A stretch of DNA of 64,000 nt from Pseudoalteromonas arabiensis (GCF_001550155.1 NZ_LRUF01000023.1:17659-81658); one strand, 5' to 3'; positions 32,834-41,044 are shown, numbered from the stretch's first letter. Notes: a model not told the origin generated them from the sequence alone. Translations and numbers: made by a program.

Positions 32834-34366
32834 ATGTCGGCTGAAAAAACGCATCTAGAGATTTGTAACTTAACCAAAGAGCAGTATCCACAAATCAAAG
32901 TTCTGATGGATCAAGCTTACCCAGGCTTAGGTGGAGCGTGGCCAAGCCACACCATTTTTCGTTTAATTGACCAATTCCCTGAAGGTCAAATTGGCATTGT
33001 TGATGACGGTGTGCTTGTGGGTATCGCTTTGAGTGTACAAGTAGATTACGCTCGTTTTTCTAACCCGCATACTTACGAAGATATTGTTGATGGCCACGAC
33101 CGTGTTTTTAGCGACTCAGAAGGCGATGCTTTATATGGTCTAGATGTTGTTATCTCGTCAACCCACCGCGGTATGCGCTTAGGCAGGCGTTTATACGATG
33201 CGCGAAAAGAATTATGCCGTCAGTATAACTTACGTGCGATTTTGGCGGGTGGGCGCATTCCACGTTATTACAATCATAGCTCTGAAATGTCACCTATGGA
33301 GTACATCGAAAAAGTGGATCATAAAGAGCTTTACGATCCGATTTTAAGTTTTCAACTTTCTAACGATTTCCAAGTAAAACGCTTACTTAAAAAATATCTA
33401 CCAGAAGACCAAGAGTCAGTGGGTTATGCCACGTTGTTAGAGTGGAATAACATCATGTTTGAACCTACAGATACTGTGCTTGAATCAACCAAATCTATAG
33501 TGCGTGTAGGTGCTGTGCAGTGGCAAATGCGCTGCGTCGACTCAGTTGAGGAGTTACTTAAGCAAGTTGAGTATTTTGTCGATACGGTGTCTGACTATAA
33601 AAGCGACTTTATTTTATTTCCGGAATTTTTCAATGCGCCGTTAATGGGGCTCACCGAGCAATGCAATCAAACTGAGGCAATTCGTTATTTAGCCGAATAC
33701 ACTGAAACGTTCCGTGATGCGATGTCGCGCATGGCGGTTGAATACAATGCCAATATTATTACCGGCTCAATGCCGCTGGCAGAAGGCGATAAGATTTATA
33801 ACGTTAGTTACTTATGTCATCGAAGCGGTAAAATTGATGAGCAGCGCAAAATACATATCACGCCTCATGAGCAAAATGACTGGGTGATCCAAGGGGGTGA
33901 CAAGATTGCCGTATTTGAAACGGATGCGGGTCGTGTCGGTATTCAAATTTGTTACGATGTAGAGTTTCCCGAGCTGTCGCGTATTCTCGCTAAGCAAGGG
34001 CTAGATATCTTATTTGTACCTTTCTGGACAGATACTAAAAACAGTTACTTACGTGTTCGTCATTGTGCACAAGCACGCGCAATCGAAAATGAATGTTATG
34101 TTGTAATTGCAGGCTCTGTTGGTAATCTACCTGAGGTAGAGAGCTTAGACGTACAGTACTCGCAATCGGCGGTGCTTACTCCTTCTGATTTCTCATTCCC
34201 CCATGATGCGACCTTGAACGAAGCAACACCGAATACCGAAATGCTGTTATTCAGTGATTTAGATATGGATAAACTGAAAATCCTGCACAGTGAAGGTACC
34301 GTTAGAAACTTAAAAGACCGCCGTGAAGATTTATATGACGTGATCTTGAAAAAGCGAGATCAATAA
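32834..34366 (+). CDS. GNAT acetyltransferase fused to carbon-nitrogen hydrolase (nitrilase superfamily)
   Basis: The start at 32834 follows AGGAG. The 510-residue protein has an N-terminal GNAT-like domain (about 8-215), with GLDVVISSTHRGMRLGRRLYDARKEL as the acetyl-CoA motif. The C-terminal nitrilase-superfamily domain (about 228-500) carries the Glu-Lys-Cys triad: Glu in FPEFFN, Lys in QRKIHITPHE and Cys373 in QICYDVEFPE. This two-domain architecture is known in bacteria, but the substrate is not settled. Its TAA overlaps the ATG of the SMR exporter as TAATG, so the two are translationally coupled. That suggests a nitrogen-rich substrate or product shared with the exporter. Confidence 0.88.
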   Translation: MSAEKTHLEICNLTKEQYPQIKVLMDQAYPGLGGAWPSHTIFRLIDQFPEGQIGIVDDGVLVGIALSVQVDYARFSNPHTYEDIVDGHDRVFSDSEGDALYGLDVVISSTHRGMRLGRRLYDARKELCRQYNLRAILAGGRIPRYYNHSSEMSPMEYIEKVDHKELYDPILSFQLSNDFQVKRLLKKYLPEDQESVGYATLLEWNNIMFEPTDTVLESTKSIVRVGAVQWQMRCVDSVEELLKQVEYFVDTVSDYKSDFILFPEFFNAPLMGLTEQCNQTEAIRYLAEYTETFRDAMSRMAVEYNANIITGSMPLAEGDKIYNVSYLCHRSGKIDEQRKIHITPHEQNDWVIQGGDKIAVFETDAGRVGIQICYDVEFPELSRILAKQGLDILFVPFWTDTKNSYLRVRHCAQARAIENECYVVIAGSVGNLPEVESLDVQYSQSAVLTPSDFSFPHDATLNEATPNTEMLLFSDLDMDKLKILHSEGTVRNLKDRREDLYDVILKKRDQ

Positions 34367-34683
34367 TGGCGTGGTTGTATTTAATTGTCGCAGGTCTGTT
34401 AGAAATTGGCTGGCCTGTTGGCCTTAAGATGTCTCAAGAATCAGAGAGTCGCTGGTTAGGCATTGCTATTGCTGTCGTCTTTATGGTCGCCAGTGGCTTT
34501 ATGTTGTGGTTGGCACAAAAAGATATTCCGATGGGGACATCCTATGCAGTATGGACAGGTATAGGCGCTGCAGGCACCTTCTTGGTGGGTATTTTATTTT
34601 ACGGTGATGCCGCCACATTTGGCCGTATTGCCGGAGTACTGTTGATTATCAGTGGTGTGATAACACTAAAAATTAGTCATTAA
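34366..34683 (+). CDS. sugE: SMR-family guanidinium exporter (Gdx/SugE type)
   Basis: The 105-residue protein has four helices and the SMR pattern, with Glu13 in the first helix (AGLLEIGWPVGLK) as the proton/substrate site. The W-P-x-G-L-K-x-S segment and AYAVWTG-like SYAVWTGIGAAGTFLVGILFYGD are those of the SugE/Gdx subgroup rather than EmrE. Gdx proteins export guanidinium by proton antiport as a dimer. I see no guanidine riboswitch in front of the operon. Coupling to the upstream GNAT-nitrilase gene (shared A at 34366) and an immediate terminator define a two-gene operon. Confidence 0.9.
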   Translation: MAWLYLIVAGLLEIGWPVGLKMSQESESRWLGIAIAVVFMVASGFMLWLAQKDIPMGTSYAVWTGIGAAGTFLVGILFYGDAATFGRIAGVLLIISGVITLKISH

Positions 34684-34706
34684 AAAAGCGGCATAGCCGC
34701 TTTTTT
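34682..34706. terminator. Strong terminator after the SMR exporter gene
   Basis: AAAAAAGCGGC (34682-34692) pairs perfectly with GCCGCTTTTTT (34696-34706) around ATA. It starts inside the stop codon. Six T residues on either strand make it usable also for the minus-strand transporter gene ending at 34724. Confidence 0.92.
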
Positions 34707-34723
34707 AATGACTAGAAATGCAC

Positions 34724-35602
34724 CTAATTGGGTAGCATCACCAAAATGGCAGCCAAGGCAATTAATACTAGACCCGCCGTGTCTTGGCGTTTTAACGGCT
34801 GTTTTAACCAAAGAATCGATACCAAAATGGTAAAGAACACTTCAACTTGCCCGAGTGTTTTTACATAAGCAACATGCTGCAGGCTCATGGCGCTAAACCA
34901 ACCGATTGAACCTAAACAGCTACAAACACTGACAGCGGTAGTAGTGCCTTTATGCTGCCACATTTTCTTAAATGTATCGGGCTCTTTGAGTGTAATATAA
35001 GCGCATAGCATTAGCGTTTGTAAGCTGATTATCAGTACCAGTACCCATGCGGCTGAGTGCGGGAAAGTCAGTCCTGAATTTAAACTTGCTTCACGGATCC
35101 ATGATGATGAAAGAGCAAATGAAGTACCGCAAGCAAGCCCAAGGAGTGCAGTGCCCAAATTAAAGTGTTTAACATTCGCGATGCCACTTAATAGCAATAC
35201 GGCGATTGCACCAATAAATACCCCAACCCAACCTAGCAATGACAGTGCGGAGCCAAAAAACATAACCCCTAAAATAGCCGCCATCAGTGCTTCACTTTTG
35301 GCAAGCCCAGCACCGACTGCAAAGTTATTCATTTTAAATAGTTTTACCATCAAACCTGTGGCAACAATTTGGACGATACTGGCACCAATAATGTAGCCAA
35401 TAAAAGCCAGGTTAAAGTCTGGTAGTGCGGCGTCTTGGTATTGATAAAGTGCAAATAAATACAGGGCAGCAATTGGGCTCGCAACAATAAAACGAGCAAG
35501 CGTCACCCCTGCTACACTCACTGTTGCACTGAGTTTACTTTGCAGCGCATTGCGCCACGACTGCATAAATGCCGCAAAAATGGTTAAGAAAATCCAAGTC
35601 AT
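34724..35602 (-). CDS. EamA/DMT-family transporter
   Basis: The 292-residue protein has about ten membrane helices in two repeats and begins with FLTIFAAFMQSWRNALQSKL, a form seen in DMT members close to the bacterial multidrug/metabolite group. Small residues and aromatic positions in LAKSEALMAAILGVMFFG agree with the EamA fold. The substrate is unknown. It has no adjacent regulator, and it faces the SMR exporter over a shared terminator. It is only distantly similar to the DMT protein at 1652. Confidence 0.83.
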   Translation of the reverse strand: MTWIFLTIFAAFMQSWRNALQSKLSATVSVAGVTLARFIVASPIAALYLFALYQYQDAALPDFNLAFIGYIIGASIVQIVATGLMVKLFKMNNFAVGAGLAKSEALMAAILGVMFFGSALSLLGWVGVFIGAIAVLLLSGIANVKHFNLGTALLGLACGTSFALSSSWIREASLNSGLTFPHSAAWVLVLIISLQTLMLCAYITLKEPDTFKKMWQHKGTTTAVSVCSCLGSIGWFSAMSLQHVAYVKTLGQVEVFFTILVSILWLKQPLKRQDTAGLVLIALAAILVMLPN

Positions 35603-35761
35603 ATTGAAAATAAATTAATGAGGGGGCTTGGGTATAGAGTAACAAAACCAAAGTATTTGGGCATTAGCTTATCGACCAACTTGAGGAAAACTCAGCTGTG
35701 ACAATATGCCGCAGGGCTTTTATGTCGTCATTAGGCTATAGTGACAATGATGCTATTGCTG

Positions 35762-35793
35762 GCCGCTGCTGTTATAAGTAGCGGCTTTTTTTT
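35762..35793 (+). terminator. Orphan Rho-independent terminator
   Basis: GCCGCTGCT (35762-35770) pairs with AGTAGCGGC (35777-35785), with one weak pair, and runs directly into eight T residues (35786-35793). It is oriented to the plus strand. The only upstream plus-strand gene already ends at its own terminator at 34706, and the gene at 34724-35602 is on the minus strand. The hairpin therefore ends an unannotated transcript that begins between about 35603 and 35750, or is a leader attenuator for the MAPEG gene at 35840. Confidence 0.65.
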
Positions 35794-35839
35794 GTTTGCG
35801 TTAGGGTAAGCTAATACAGTTAAAAAATAAGGAAATATC

Positions 35840-36223
35840 ATGACAACACTGATTATCTGCGCACTCATCGCAGTTCTTCTACCTTATTTAGCAAAAGCTC
35901 CCGTGGCTTTTGCGCAAAATAAGCTTCAAGGATATGACAATAAACACCCGAGAGATCAACAAAGTAAGTTGACAGGTTTTGGGGCGAGGGCGCTGGCTGC
36001 TCATCAAAATAGTTTCGAGTCATTAGTTGTTTTTGCTGTTGCTTTAGCGGTGGTGATTGCGACCAACAATATCTATCAAGCCACTGAAATGTTAGCTGTT
36101 GTGCATATAATTACTCGTGTCCTATATTGTATTTTTTACTATATAAACCAAGATATTTTGCGCTCGTTAGTTTGGCTGATTGGCTACGTGAGCTGTGTGG
36201 CGATGATTGCACTGTGTTTATAA
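35840..36223 (+). CDS. MAPEG-family membrane protein
   Basis: The 127-residue protein has four helices and the MAPEG landmarks: NKHPRDQQSKLTGFGARALAAHQNSFESLVVFA with the conserved R-A-x-x-A-x-x-N-x-x-E core, and later TRVLYCIFYYINQDILRSL. Eukaryotic relatives act on eicosanoids and glutathione; bacterial roles are mostly unknown, though some have glutathione transferase activity. AAGGAAA precedes the ATG. An orphan terminator lies 47 bases upstream, so its expression may depend on attenuation or on a promoter after 35793. Confidence 0.85.
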   Translation: MTTLIICALIAVLLPYLAKAPVAFAQNKLQGYDNKHPRDQQSKLTGFGARALAAHQNSFESLVVFAVALAVVIATNNIYQATEMLAVVHIITRVLYCIFYYINQDILRSLVWLIGYVSCVAMIALCL

Positions 36224-36252
36224 TTCATACTGATTAAAACAGTAAAAACCAC

Positions 36253-36284
36253 AAAGCAAGCGGCTTAAATAAGGCGCTTGCTTT
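36253..36284. terminator. Hairpin between convergent MAPEG and M56 genes
   Basis: AAAGCAAGCG (36253-36262) pairs with CGCTTGCTTT (36275-36284). The inner bases CTTA and TAAG extend the stem after a single mismatch. It lies between two convergent genes, so it probably ends both transcripts. Confidence 0.65.
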
Positions 36285-36305
36285 AAGGTCTTAAGTTGAT
36301 ACAGC

Positions 36306-37511
36306 TTATTTCGAACTAACTTTAATTTTCTCTATTAAATCTTTTGCTTGATAGTTTTCGTCTAAGGCAAAATCGAGTTGCACTAAGGCGTTTTTAAAGC
36401 CCGATTCAGATGGCGCATATTGCCATTGTTTTAAGGCTCTTTTTGCTTCTCGATTGAAAACAGCTTCAGGCTCCGCACTAACCACACTGACATTGCTGGT
36501 GGCGCCACTTGGTAAAATATCGTATTTCAGAACGACTGAACCGCTAATGCCTTGCTCTGCAGCTTGTATTGGGTAGATTGGTTCCACACGCATAACCGCT
36601 TGGTAATCTTTTGTTTTTTCAACTGACATCGGCTGCTTTGCAATTGCAAAGCTGCTAAGCATGCCCATTGTAAAAATAACTAACGCTGTTTTTGCGATAA
36701 ATGAACTGTTGTCGATCTGCTTTATTTGATTTAGACGTTGTAACATGGTGTTTTTATCTCCGTATTGTGAATAAGCCATTAAGCCTGCTCTGCTAAAGCT
36801 GGCACAGTGCACTAATGCCTTACTGTATAAAATTCGTTGTTCTGTCGATTTATTTTTGAGCACTTGCTCATCACATGAAAGCTCTTGAATACGACGTAGG
36901 CTTGCATAGCCAAGCCAAGCGACAGGGTTAAACCACAGCAAAATAGTGGCACTTAAGGCGAGGGCATTAACTAGGTTGTCTTTGCGTTTAATGTGCACTG
37001 ATTCATGCTCTAAAATAAGCGCTAAAGCATGGCTATCGTAGTGGCTTTGGTAGTTTGTTGGCAGCACTAGCTTGGTGTTTATAACTCCTACAACCATCGG
37101 TGAGCTCACTTGTTTGCTTTGGTATAAGCGCATATTTTGGCTACTGTGCTGATCAAGCGCAATTGGTGCTAATTGCAGTTTTGTTAAGAAGCGGTAATGA
37201 AAATACACAGCAGTGATCAGCAGTGCAGCACTAATAAAACCATAAATAGCAAACCACGTTAGCGTAAATTGCGGCATTACTTCTGTATTTGGCGTGATAG
37301 TCAGCTTACTGATAAAGTCGTTTTGAATTGGCTTTAAGTGATCGGGTAAGTTCGCTAACAATAAACTAATAGGTAATAGTGCCCACAGTGTATAAACCAA
37401 GCGTGCCGATAGCTGACTTAGTAGTTTTCGCTCTAGCAGCAATAAAAACAAAATTGCAGATGAGATCAAAAGCTGTTGATCTAACAGCCAATTAAAAAAT
37501 GCATCTAACAT
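36306..37511 (-). CDS. M56 (BlaR1-like) membrane metalloprotease with TonB C-terminal domain
   Basis: The 401-residue protein has four membrane helices in its N-terminal 300 residues and the zinc motif His169-Glu-Ser-Val-His173 (LEHESVHIKRKDN), with the third ligand region QELSCDEQVL. BlaR1 ends in a penicillin-sensing domain, whereas this protein ends in a TonB C-terminal domain (about 305-385) with VEPIYPIQAAEQGISGSVVLKYDI. So the signal is not read by a beta-lactam sensor. It is transcribed nine bases after the BlaI-like repressor gene. By analogy it should inactivate that repressor or a partner by proteolysis after an envelope signal, but the signal is unknown. Confidence 0.88.
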   Translation of the reverse strand: MLDAFFNWLLDQQLLISSAILFLLLLERKLLSQLSARLVYTLWALLPISLLLANLPDHLKPIQNDFISKLTITPNTEVMPQFTLTWFAIYGFISAALLITAVYFHYRFLTKLQLAPIALDQHSSQNMRLYQSKQVSSPMVVGVINTKLVLPTNYQSHYDSHALALILEHESVHIKRKDNLVNALALSATILLWFNPVAWLGYASLRRIQELSCDEQVLKNKSTEQRILYSKALVHCASFSRAGLMAYSQYGDKNTMLQRLNQIKQIDNSSFIAKTALVIFTMGMLSSFAIAKQPMSVEKTKDYQAVMRVEPIYPIQAAEQGISGSVVLKYDILPSGATSNVSVVSAEPEAVFNREAKRALKQWQYAPSESGFKNALVQLDFALDENYQAKDLIEKIKVSSK

Positions 37512-37520
37512 AACAACGCC

Positions 37521-37895
37521 TTACTTTTGCTGTTTTTCCCAATCATCAATGACCTTTTTTAGCTCATCAATATCATGTTGCGAGAGTTGCTCTGATTTAG
37601 CAAAACCACTTACTAATGGCGCAATGTGGCCGTTAAAAAAGCGTTCAATAAAGCTTTGGCTTTCTTTTAATGTGTATTCTTCACGGGCAATGCAGGGAGT
37701 GTAGTTATATTGGCGACCTTGCTTTTCGAAGCTTAGCGCGCCTTTTTTAACTAAACGACTTAGCAGCGTTTTTATGGTTTTTTCGTGCCATTCTTTATCG
37801 TCACTTAAACGCGCAATTACTTCACTTGCCGTGGCAGGGTAGTTAATCCACACAGCATCTAATACTTCGAATTCAGCTTTAGAAAGTTCAATCAT
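37521..37895 (-). CDS. BlaI/MecI/CopY-family repressor
   Basis: The start at 37895 (MIELSKAEFEVLDAVW) fits the family. The open frame to 37922 adds a prefix, and AGG lies upstream of the chosen ATG. The 124-residue protein has the winged helix of the Penicillinase_R family (ATASEVIARL, EKTIKTLLSRLVKKGALSFEKQGRQYNYTP) and a C-terminal dimerisation helix. BlaI is cut by its partner protease in the linker after induction. The perfect 9-bp palindrome at 37911-37934, immediately upstream, is the likely operator for autoregulation with the M56 gene. Confidence 0.92.
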   Translation of the reverse strand: MIELSKAEFEVLDAVWINYPATASEVIARLSDDKEWHEKTIKTLLSRLVKKGALSFEKQGRQYNYTPCIAREEYTLKESQSFIERFFNGHIAPLVSGFAKSEQLSQHDIDELKKVIDDWEKQQK

Positions 37896-37910
37896 TTTTA
37901 TGCCTACAGA

Positions 37911-37934
37911 TGTAATCTTCAATTTAAGATTACA
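37911..37934. promoter_or_regulatory. Candidate BlaI-type operator
   Basis: TGTAATCTT (37911-37919) and AAGATTACA (37926-37934) form a perfect 9-bp inverted repeat with a six-base AT spacer. The ends TGTA and TACA are the core bases seen in BlaI, MecI and CopY operators. It lies 16 bases upstream of the repressor start, within the probable promoter. Location and sequence are observed, and binding is inferred. Confidence 0.75.
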
Positions 37935-37963
37935 CGCGTAATCAATTAATGCAAACTTTTTTG

Positions 37964-38680
37964 TTAGATAATGTCACTTTTTTTGATACTAACTATCTGT
38001 CCTTCGGGCAAATTCAGCGTGGTGAGTGACAGCTTTGCGATATCTGTGCGGTACAAGTCGATGACTTTGTAGCCACAAAAACGTGCCATTTTTCGTATTT
38101 GACGGTTTAAGCCTTGTTTTAAGACGATGCAAAACTGCTTTTCGGTGACTTGAGTCACCTCACAAGGGAGCGTTAGTTGTTTATCTACGGGCACACCGGC
38201 CGCCATTTTTTTACAGAAGTCGCTATCAAGTGGCTTATCTACCGTGACTAAATAGCGTTTGGGTTGGTGGTAATCAGGGTGGATCAGTTGATTACAAAAC
38301 TCGCCGTCATTGGTCAAAATCAATAAACCTCGGGAGTCTTTGTCGAGCCGGCCAATTGGGTAAACGCGAGTGGTTTTAGGCAGGCTATGAATAAGGCTTG
38401 TTGGGTCGTCAGCATTTAATTTGCAATCTATACCAACGGGTTTGTGATACGCAAAGTAGGTGAGTGGCATTTTTGCTGAAATTTTTTCGCCAAGTACCAT
38501 CACATCATCGTGCTCATCGACGTGATCTATGTGATTTGCAGCACGGCCATTTACTGTTACCTCACCTTGATCTATCAAGCGTGATGCTTGCTTTCGAGAG
38601 CAAATACCCGCATGAGCAATAAATTTAGCAAGGCGTACTTTTTCTGGCATGAGTGATTTTTGTACAGTTAATTTGATCAT
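37964..38680 (-). CDS. RluF/RsuA-family pseudouridine synthase
   Basis: The 238-residue protein has an N-terminal S4 RNA-binding domain (RLAKFIAHAGICSRKQASRLIDQGEVTVNG) and a catalytic domain with the Asp in GRLDKDSRGLLILTNDG. KPVGIDC and GLNRQIRKMARFCGYKV are typical of the RluF subgroup, which modifies 23S rRNA at or near position 2604. RsuA and RluE/RluB are related, so the symbol is left open. The start could also be the ATG at 38650, since neither has a strong ribosome site. The gene is convergent with nothing and lies close to the BlaI operator region at its 3' end. Confidence 0.87.
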   Translation of the reverse strand: MIKLTVQKSLMPEKVRLAKFIAHAGICSRKQASRLIDQGEVTVNGRAANHIDHVDEHDDVMVLGEKISAKMPLTYFAYHKPVGIDCKLNADDPTSLIHSLPKTTRVYPIGRLDKDSRGLLILTNDGEFCNQLIHPDYHQPKRYLVTVDKPLDSDFCKKMAAGVPVDKQLTLPCEVTQVTEKQFCIVLKQGLNRQIRKMARFCGYKVIDLYRTDIAKLSLTTLNLPEGQIVSIKKSDII

Positions 38681-38730
38681 AGTATATCAAACCCGCGTAT
38701 AAGAAGTACTACATATAAAAGGGGTTCGAC

Positions 38731-39036
38731 ATGGCAATTAAGTTATCTGAACTTGCAGCGCACCAACCACTGCAAAAGGTTATCCTTCACTCGTTGGAAA
38801 TGGCACTCTACCAAGTGTCTGTGGTGATCAATAACGTTGAATATTATGTCACTGATGAACATGGTGAGTTTATACGTGATCTCAGCCCATTACATATTCA
38901 AAAGAGGCTCGACCATCTAAGCTACGGTGAAATGGTGCTACGTCATACTAGTGCTTACGATGAAATGTGTGGGCAGCCAGAGAAGCTCGCCAGCAATATG
39001 CTTGAGGTTCCTTATGGCAAGAATCATCTATACTGA
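38731..39036 (+). CDS. DUF6482-family small protein
   Basis: The 101-residue protein has the outline of DUF6482: an opening KLSELAAHQPLQKVILHSLE, then the beta strand MALYQVSVVINNVEYYV, a helix with LSPLHIQKRLDHL, and the conserved end MVLRHTSAYDEMCGQPE. Its function is unknown. AGGGG lies upstream of the ATG. It is a single gene in front of the acetyltransferase at 39083 on the same strand and may be co-transcribed with it. Confidence 0.75.
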   Translation: MAIKLSELAAHQPLQKVILHSLEMALYQVSVVINNVEYYVTDEHGEFIRDLSPLHIQKRLDHLSYGEMVLRHTSAYDEMCGQPEKLASNMLEVPYGKNHLY

Positions 39037-39082
39037 TTGATTTTAAAGCGTATACTGAGTCATAACATTTTATGGGTATGCT

Positions 39083-39508
39083 ATGTATCAATTAAAAAGT
39101 GATGATTCAGTAGAGTTAAGTGACCAGCTAAGAACGCATATTGTTACGTATAATAAGCAGCATTTTAATGCACAACGTATTCCGTTAGGCTTTAAGTTTG
39201 TCGATAAAAAGCAGGTAGTGGTTGCAGGTATTAGTGGCCAAGTATTTGGCAATTGGTTATTAATAAGTTGGCTATGGTGCGATGACTCTGTTAGAGGCAG
39301 GGGCCTTGCTTCGCGACTGTTGAATGAGCTTGAAAGCAAAGCGACTGCGCTTGGCGCAAAGATGGCTCAACTTGATACACTTGACTTCCAAGCAAAGCCT
39401 TTTTACGAAAAAAATGGTTACCAAGTGAAGTACCAAATGGCAAATTACCCACTTGATGGTTGCCGCTACTTTATGGAAAAAAGCCTATCGCTCAAATTTG
39501 GCCGTTAG
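39083..39508 (+). CDS. GNAT-family N-acetyltransferase
   Basis: The 141-residue protein has the GNAT fold. The acetyl-CoA site is in DDSVRGRGLASRLLNELESKATALG, and PFYEKNGYQVKYQM is the usual C-terminal strand-helix signature. It resembles members that act on small amines or amino acids, but the acceptor is unknown. The gene follows the DUF6482 gene by 46 bases. Its last 24 bases overlap the convergent HopJ-family gene, an unusually long overlap for this window. Confidence 0.85.
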   Translation: MYQLKSDDSVELSDQLRTHIVTYNKQHFNAQRIPLGFKFVDKKQVVVAGISGQVFGNWLLISWLWCDDSVRGRGLASRLLNELESKATALGAKMAQLDTLDFQAKPFYEKNGYQVKYQMANYPLDGCRYFMEKSLSLKFGR

Positions 39509-39853
39509 AACATTTTCTTCTGTGAAAGTTATGCCCAAGAAAGGTGTGGCCTCTGGTGCGAGCATAAATGTTCGAATATTCATGTGATCATGTGCATCAG
39601 GGTGTTTCAGTACATCATCACGATAAAAAGCACCAAAACAATCTAACGTATTTTGCTTACTCAATTGGTTAAGTTTGGCAAAGGCAAAGATCTTACATGA
39701 GCCATTATTTTCATTTGCTGAGCTAATAAGCCCATGGTTATTAAATCCACTGGGAGTGAAATGGTAGTTTTGCTCGATAACGGCCATTGTATCAGTGAAT
39801 TCAATCAATGTCGGTGTATCTGCCAGTTTTGCTAAAAATGCATTGAGTGTCAT
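39485..39853 (-). CDS. HopJ type III effector family protein
   Basis: The 122-residue protein matches the small HopJ family, with FTDTMAVIEQNYHFTPSGFNNHGLISSANENNGSCKIFAFAKL and the later LDCFGAFYRDDVL as landmarks. Despite its name, the family is widespread in free-living marine bacteria that lack type III secretion, so the role is probably intracellular and unrelated to virulence. It starts nine bases after the retropepsin-like gene's stop, so the two probably share a transcript. The 3' end overlaps the acetyltransferase by 24 bases. Confidence 0.85.
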   Translation of the reverse strand: MTLNAFLAKLADTPTLIEFTDTMAVIEQNYHFTPSGFNNHGLISSANENNGSCKIFAFAKLNQLSKQNTLDCFGAFYRDDVLKHPDAHDHMNIRTFMLAPEATPFLGITFTEENVLTAKFER

Positions 39854-39862
39854 GCTTTATCC

Positions 39863-40975
39863 TTAATTGTTATTTTTTATCAACTCTAACTCATCCTGTT
39901 GTTGATTGATATTAAACTTATAATTTCCGAGAAAGTTCATACCTAGCAATCCCACGCCTGAGTGATTGTCCATCACTAATACATCAAAATTATCTATATA
40001 CTGCTGACCAATTTGAAAAGAGCGTACCCTATAACGTTTAGCTTTGACGGTGCCATTTGCAGTATTCACTTGTAGCGTACCGACAAAAATGGCTGGCTCT
40101 GCGAGGTTATCTAGTTGCGCGTGGTTTATCACGGTGAAGCTGGCCCCCGTATCTATCATTAATCTAACGTGCAGAGTGTCATTAATAACACTATTAACCA
40201 AGTAGTGCGCGCCATGGGGGATGAGTTCAATAATATCCACGCCAGTTAACGCTTGCTGTAATTTATGATGTAACTCATTCGCTTGGCTTGTAAAAGCGTG
40301 ATTTTCAGGTAGTTGCTCAAGGGCTACTTGACTTGCAACATAGTCACCTAACTGATAATAAGCCATTGCGTAAGTATATAAGTAGTGTGGGTTGTGTGGT
40401 GCATAGTCTAGCCACTGTAAGCTGTGCTCTAGTAGTTGTTGCCATTGTTGTGCTTGAGTGAGGGCAGTGATCTGCAAGGTGACTAACTCTTCAATCTGTT
40501 TAGCTAAAGAACCTTGTTGATTGCTATCCAGTCGGTTTGCTAATGCCATTAAGCTCACGATCCCTTGCTGAAGATGACCTTGATTGATAAGTCGTTTAGC
40601 ATCAAGTTTTAGCATTGTAATGTCATAGGGGTGACGCTTTAAAAATGCACTTAGAAATAGCTCGCTTACATCTTCATCGTGACCTGAGAGCCAAGCTTCA
40701 ACCTCTTGTTGCCAAGCTTTTTTTAATTGCTTGGCTTGGTGAGGATCGCTTGCAAGAAGTTGTGTATAAAACTCAATTGCTTTATCAAATTGTTGATTAT
40801 CAAAAAATACAATAGCTTGTTCAAACTCACTGGGCAAAACAGTGGTTTTTTCTAGCGAGATAGAAGTGGCTTGCTCTGGCGTTACTTCAGAGGCGTATTG
40901 AGAGTTTATTTGCCATATAAAATAAGTATTTAAACAAAGAGAACACACCAATATTAATTTGAGTAGAGTATTCAT
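39863..40975 (-). CDS. Membrane-anchored TPR protein with retropepsin-like aspartic protease domain
   Basis: The 370-residue protein has an N-terminal anchor (KLILVCSLCLNTYFIWQI), TPR-like helices with FEQAIVFFDNQQFDKAIEFYTQLL and MAYYQLGDYVASQVALEQLP, and a C-terminal single-lobe aspartic protease domain. The active-site motif is DTGASFTVI, and GLLGMNFLGNYKF is the family's second loop. Such proteins probably work as dimers on envelope proteins, and the targets are unknown. It is probably periplasmic. The HopJ-family gene follows nine bases later. Confidence 0.85.
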   Translation of the reverse strand: MNTLLKLILVCSLCLNTYFIWQINSQYASEVTPEQATSISLEKTTVLPSEFEQAIVFFDNQQFDKAIEFYTQLLASDPHQAKQLKKAWQQEVEAWLSGHDEDVSELFLSAFLKRHPYDITMLKLDAKRLINQGHLQQGIVSLMALANRLDSNQQGSLAKQIEELVTLQITALTQAQQWQQLLEHSLQWLDYAPHNPHYLYTYAMAYYQLGDYVASQVALEQLPENHAFTSQANELHHKLQQALTGVDIIELIPHGAHYLVNSVINDTLHVRLMIDTGASFTVINHAQLDNLAEPAIFVGTLQVNTANGTVKAKRYRVRSFQIGQQYIDNFDVLVMDNHSGVGLLGMNFLGNYKFNINQQQDELELIKNNN

Positions 40976-41044
40976 CTATTTTGCCTGTACAAAGACTCCT
41001 CTTAATATGGTTACTTTATCAGCATAAAACACATTAAAAAATAG

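Noticed and set aside
37911..37934. Palindrome as a terminator hairpin for the BlaI transcript
   Set aside because: It is upstream of the BlaI start on the same strand and lacks a U run, so an operator fits better.
39485..39853. HopJ gene as evidence of a type III secretion system
   Set aside because: The family is common in bacteria without type III secretion, and no secretion apparatus gene is in the window.
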